From: Mantis religiosa
Taxonomy: Eukaryota; Arthropoda; Insecta; Mantodea; Mantidae
Reading direction: 5' to 3'
Length of the DNA stretch: 64,000 nucleotides
Assembly: GCA_030765055.1 (NCBI GenBank)
Contig: JAUKNK010000147.1
Location: forward strand, 4,050,001 to 4,114,000
Both the position numbers and the translations under genes were made by a program. Shown here piece after piece: positions 61,631 to 64,000 of the stretch (within the stretch, counting starts at the first letter, position 1; every line of letters begins with the position of its first letter). Below the pieces are notes generated by a model, which saw nothing but the letters and a program-made list of their open reading frames with translations, searched no databases and was not told the DNA's origin.

Positions 61631-64000
61631 GAAATGTCTAAGCTCTAAGGAGCCTTCATTCTTTTGCACTTCTTTTGTTTCCGAATCCGATATGCCGTTA
61701 ATTTAGAGGTTTCCTTTTATCCAAAAGAGCTGTTGTCAGAAATGTCTAAGCTCTAAGGAGCCTTCAATCTTTTGCACTTCATTTGTTTCAGAATCCGATA
61801 TGCCGTACGTTTAGAGGTTTACTTTTATCCAAAAGAGCTGTTGTCAGAAATGTCTAAGCTCTAAGGAGCCTTCATTCTTCTGCACTTCATTTGTTTCACT
61901 ATGCGATATGCCGTATTTTCAGAGCTTTCCTTTTATCCAAAAGCGTTGTTGTCAGAGCAGTCTAAGCTCAAAGGAGCCTTCATTCTTTTGCACTTCATTT
62001 GTTTCAAAATCCGATATGCCGTAAATTTAGAGGTCTCCTTTTATCCAAAAGTGTTGTTGTCAGAGAAGTCTAAGCTCTAAGGTGCCTTCATTCTTTTGCA
62101 CTTCATTTGTTTCAGAATCCGATATGCCATAAATTTAGAGGTTTCCTTGTATTCAAAAGTGTAGTGGTCAGAGAAGTCTAAGCTCTAAGGATGCTTCATT
62201 CTTTTGCACTTTATTTGTTTCAGAATCCGATATGCCGTAAATTTAGAGGTTTCCTTTTATCCAAAAGTGCTGTTGTCAGAGAAGTCTAAGAGATAAAGAG
62301 CCTTCATTCTTTTGCACTCCATTTGTTTCAGAATCCAATATGCCATAAATTTAGAGGTTTCCTTTTATTCAAAAGTGTAGTGGTCAGAGAAGTCTAAGCT
62401 CTAAGGAGCCTTCATTCTTTTGCACTGCATTTGTTTCAGAATGCGATATGCCATAAAACTGTAGTGGTCAGAGAAATCTAAGCTCTAAGAAGCCTTCATT
62501 CTTTTGCACTCCATTAGTTTCAGAATCCGATATGCCATGAAAGTGTAGTGGTCAGAGAAGTCTAAGCTCTAAGGAGCCTTCATTCTTTTGCACACCGTTT
62601 GTTTCAGAATCCGATATGCCATAAATTTAGTGGTTTCCTTTTATCCAAAAGTGTAGTGGTCAGAGAAGTCTAAGCTCTAAGGAGCCTTCATTCTTTTGCA
62701 CTCCATTTGTTTCAGAATGCGTTATGCCATAAATTTACAGGTTTCCTTTTATCCAAAAGTGTTGTTGTCAGAGAAGTCTAAGCTCTAAAGAGCCTTCATT
62801 CTTTTGCACTCCATTTGTTTCAGAATGTGATATGCCATAAATTTAGAGGTTTCCTTTTATCCAAAAGTGTTGTTTTCAGAGAAGTCTAAGCTCTAAGGAG
62901 CCTTCATTCTTTTGCACTTCATTTGTTTCAGAATCCGATATGCCGTAAATTTAGAGGTTTCCTTTTATCCAAAAGTGTAGTGGTCAGAGAAGTCTAAGCT
63001 CTAAGGAGCCTTCATTCTTTTTCACTCCATTTGTTTCAGAATCCGATATGCCATAAATTTAGAGGTTTCCTTTTATCCAAAAGTGTTGTTGTCAGAGAAG
63101 TCTAAGCTCTAAGGAGCCTTCATTCTTTTGCACTCCATTTGTTTCAGAATCCGATATGCCGTAAATTTAGAGGTTTCCTTTTATCCAAAAGTGTTGTTGT
63201 CAGAGAAGTCTAAGCTCTAAGGAGCCTTCATTCTTTTGCACTCCATTGCTTTCAGAATCCGATATGCCATAAATTTAGAGGTTTCCTTTTATCCAAAAGT
63301 GTAGTGGTCAGAGAAGTCTAAGCTCTAAGGAACCTTCATTATTTTGCACTCCATTTGTTTCAGAATCCGATATGCCATAAATTTACAGGTTTCCTTTTAT
63401 CCAAAAGTGTTGTTGTCAGAGAAGTCTAAGCTCTAAGGAGCCTTCATTATTTTGCACTCCATTTGTTTCAGAATCCGATAAGCCATAAATATAGAGGTTT
63501 CCTTTTATTCAAAAGTGTAGTGGTCAGAGAAGTCTAAGCTCTAAGGAGCCTTCATTCTTTTGCACTCCATTTGTTTCAGAATCCGATAAGCCATAAATTT
63601 AGAGGTTTCCTTTTATTCAAAAGTTTAGTGGTCAGAGAAGTCTAAGCTCTAAGGAGCCTTCATTCTTTTGCACTTCATTTGTTTCACTATGCGATATACC
63701 GTATTTTCAGAGGTTTCCTTTTATCCAAAAGTGTAGTGGTCAGAGTAGTCTAAGCTCTAAGGAGCCTTCGTTCTTTTGCACTCCATTTGTTTCAGAATCC
63801 GATATGCCATAAATATAGAGGTTTCCATTTATACAAAAGTGTTGTTGTCAGAGAAGTCTAAGCTCTACGGAGCCTTCATTCTATTGCACTCCATTTGTTT
63901 CAGAATCCGATATGCCGTAAATTTAGAGTTTTCCTTTTATCCAAAAGTGTTGTTGTCAGAGAAGTCTAAGCTCTAAGGAGCCTTCATTCTCTTGCACTCC
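61631..64000 (+). repeat. B-type satellite block at the right end
   Basis: B-type units continue to the end of the window. The first few, to about 61960, match 48906-49220, including TTTGTTTCCGAATCC and GCCGTACGTTTAG. Later units near 63480-63990 share GATAAGCC, ATAAATATAGAGG and TTTATACAAAAG with 50690-51130 and 58460-58900, so parts of the 7-kb repeat reappear here in a third, incomplete form. Confidence 0.8.
62377..62652 (+). repeat. Two consecutive truncated 84-bp units
   Basis: GTAGTGG occurs at 62377, 62461, 62545 and 62653, with spacings of 84, 84 and 108 bp. Both short units lack the same 24 bp around AAATTTAGAGGTTTCC, reading GCCATAAAACTGTAG and GCCATGAAAGTGTAG. These are the only clearly truncated units I found. 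Confidence 0.9.

Larger units (their letters stand above)
38220..64000 (+). repeat. 108-bp satellite array, right arm
   Basis: The same satellite continues after the insertion, in the same orientation and in register: the left arm stops at TCTAAGCT and the right arm restarts at AAGCTCTAAGG. It runs to the last base, so the right edge is also outside the window. This arm contains the largest recent duplication (45169-60060) and the only clearly truncated units (around 62380-62550). No coding or RNA gene is visible in it. Confidence 0.98.

Noticed and set aside
1..64000. Microsatellite, telomere repeat or ribosomal spacer
   Set aside because: The period is 108 bp with a complex unit. No telomeric hexamers or rRNA sequence were recognised.

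Overview
This window is almost entirely satellite DNA. A unit of about 108 bp repeats head to tail, always in the same orientation, from base 1 to base 64000. It is interrupted once, by a non-repetitive insertion of about 1.16 kb at 37056-38219. Dividing the repeat length by the period gives roughly 580 units. Both array ends lie outside the window. I find no protein-coding gene, rRNA, tRNA or CRISPR array. The long homogeneous array and its multi-unit higher-order repeats point to a eukaryotic genome and a heterochromatic (centromeric, pericentromeric or subtelomeric) block. The retrotransposon-like insertion fits this. The species cannot be named from this sequence. A typical unit counts to about 38% GC.

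The units fall into recognisable subfamilies, named here for convenience. A has GAACCTGTATTC, CACTATGCGRTATGCCGTAC and GAGGTTTTC. B has GAGCCTTCATTC, TTTCAGAATCCGATATGCC and GAGGTTTCC. C is the most divergent, with GCCAGTATTG, CAATGCGATATATCGTC, TTTAGATGTTTTC and TTTTAATCAAAGCG. D has CAGAATCACATATGCC and CCAAATGCGTTG. Layout: 1-4567 is mostly A with two C patches. 4568-13400 alternates B and A and contains a 3.0-kb duplication. 12771-23010 is a long B field with internal multimers. 19850-34110 holds three related blocks that run B, D, C, A. 34000-44700 holds three further multi-unit blocks that share a marker, the second carrying the insertion. 45169-60060 is a near-perfect tandem duplication of about 7.1-7.8 kb. 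60061-64000 runs A then B, with a 648-bp duplication and two truncated 84-bp units.

The insertion begins TG, ends CA and is flanked by a 4-bp direct repeat (5 bp matches if the adjacent A is counted). The satellite resumes in register after it. It looks like a solo LTR or a small non-autonomous element, and no internal retroviral-type genes are present. Nothing here works as a gene system. The biology is satellite evolution: unequal exchange in whole-unit steps, local homogenisation, survival of old variant patches, and one transposition into the array. All coordinates and differences were read by eye, so block edges are accurate to about one unit unless stated otherwise.
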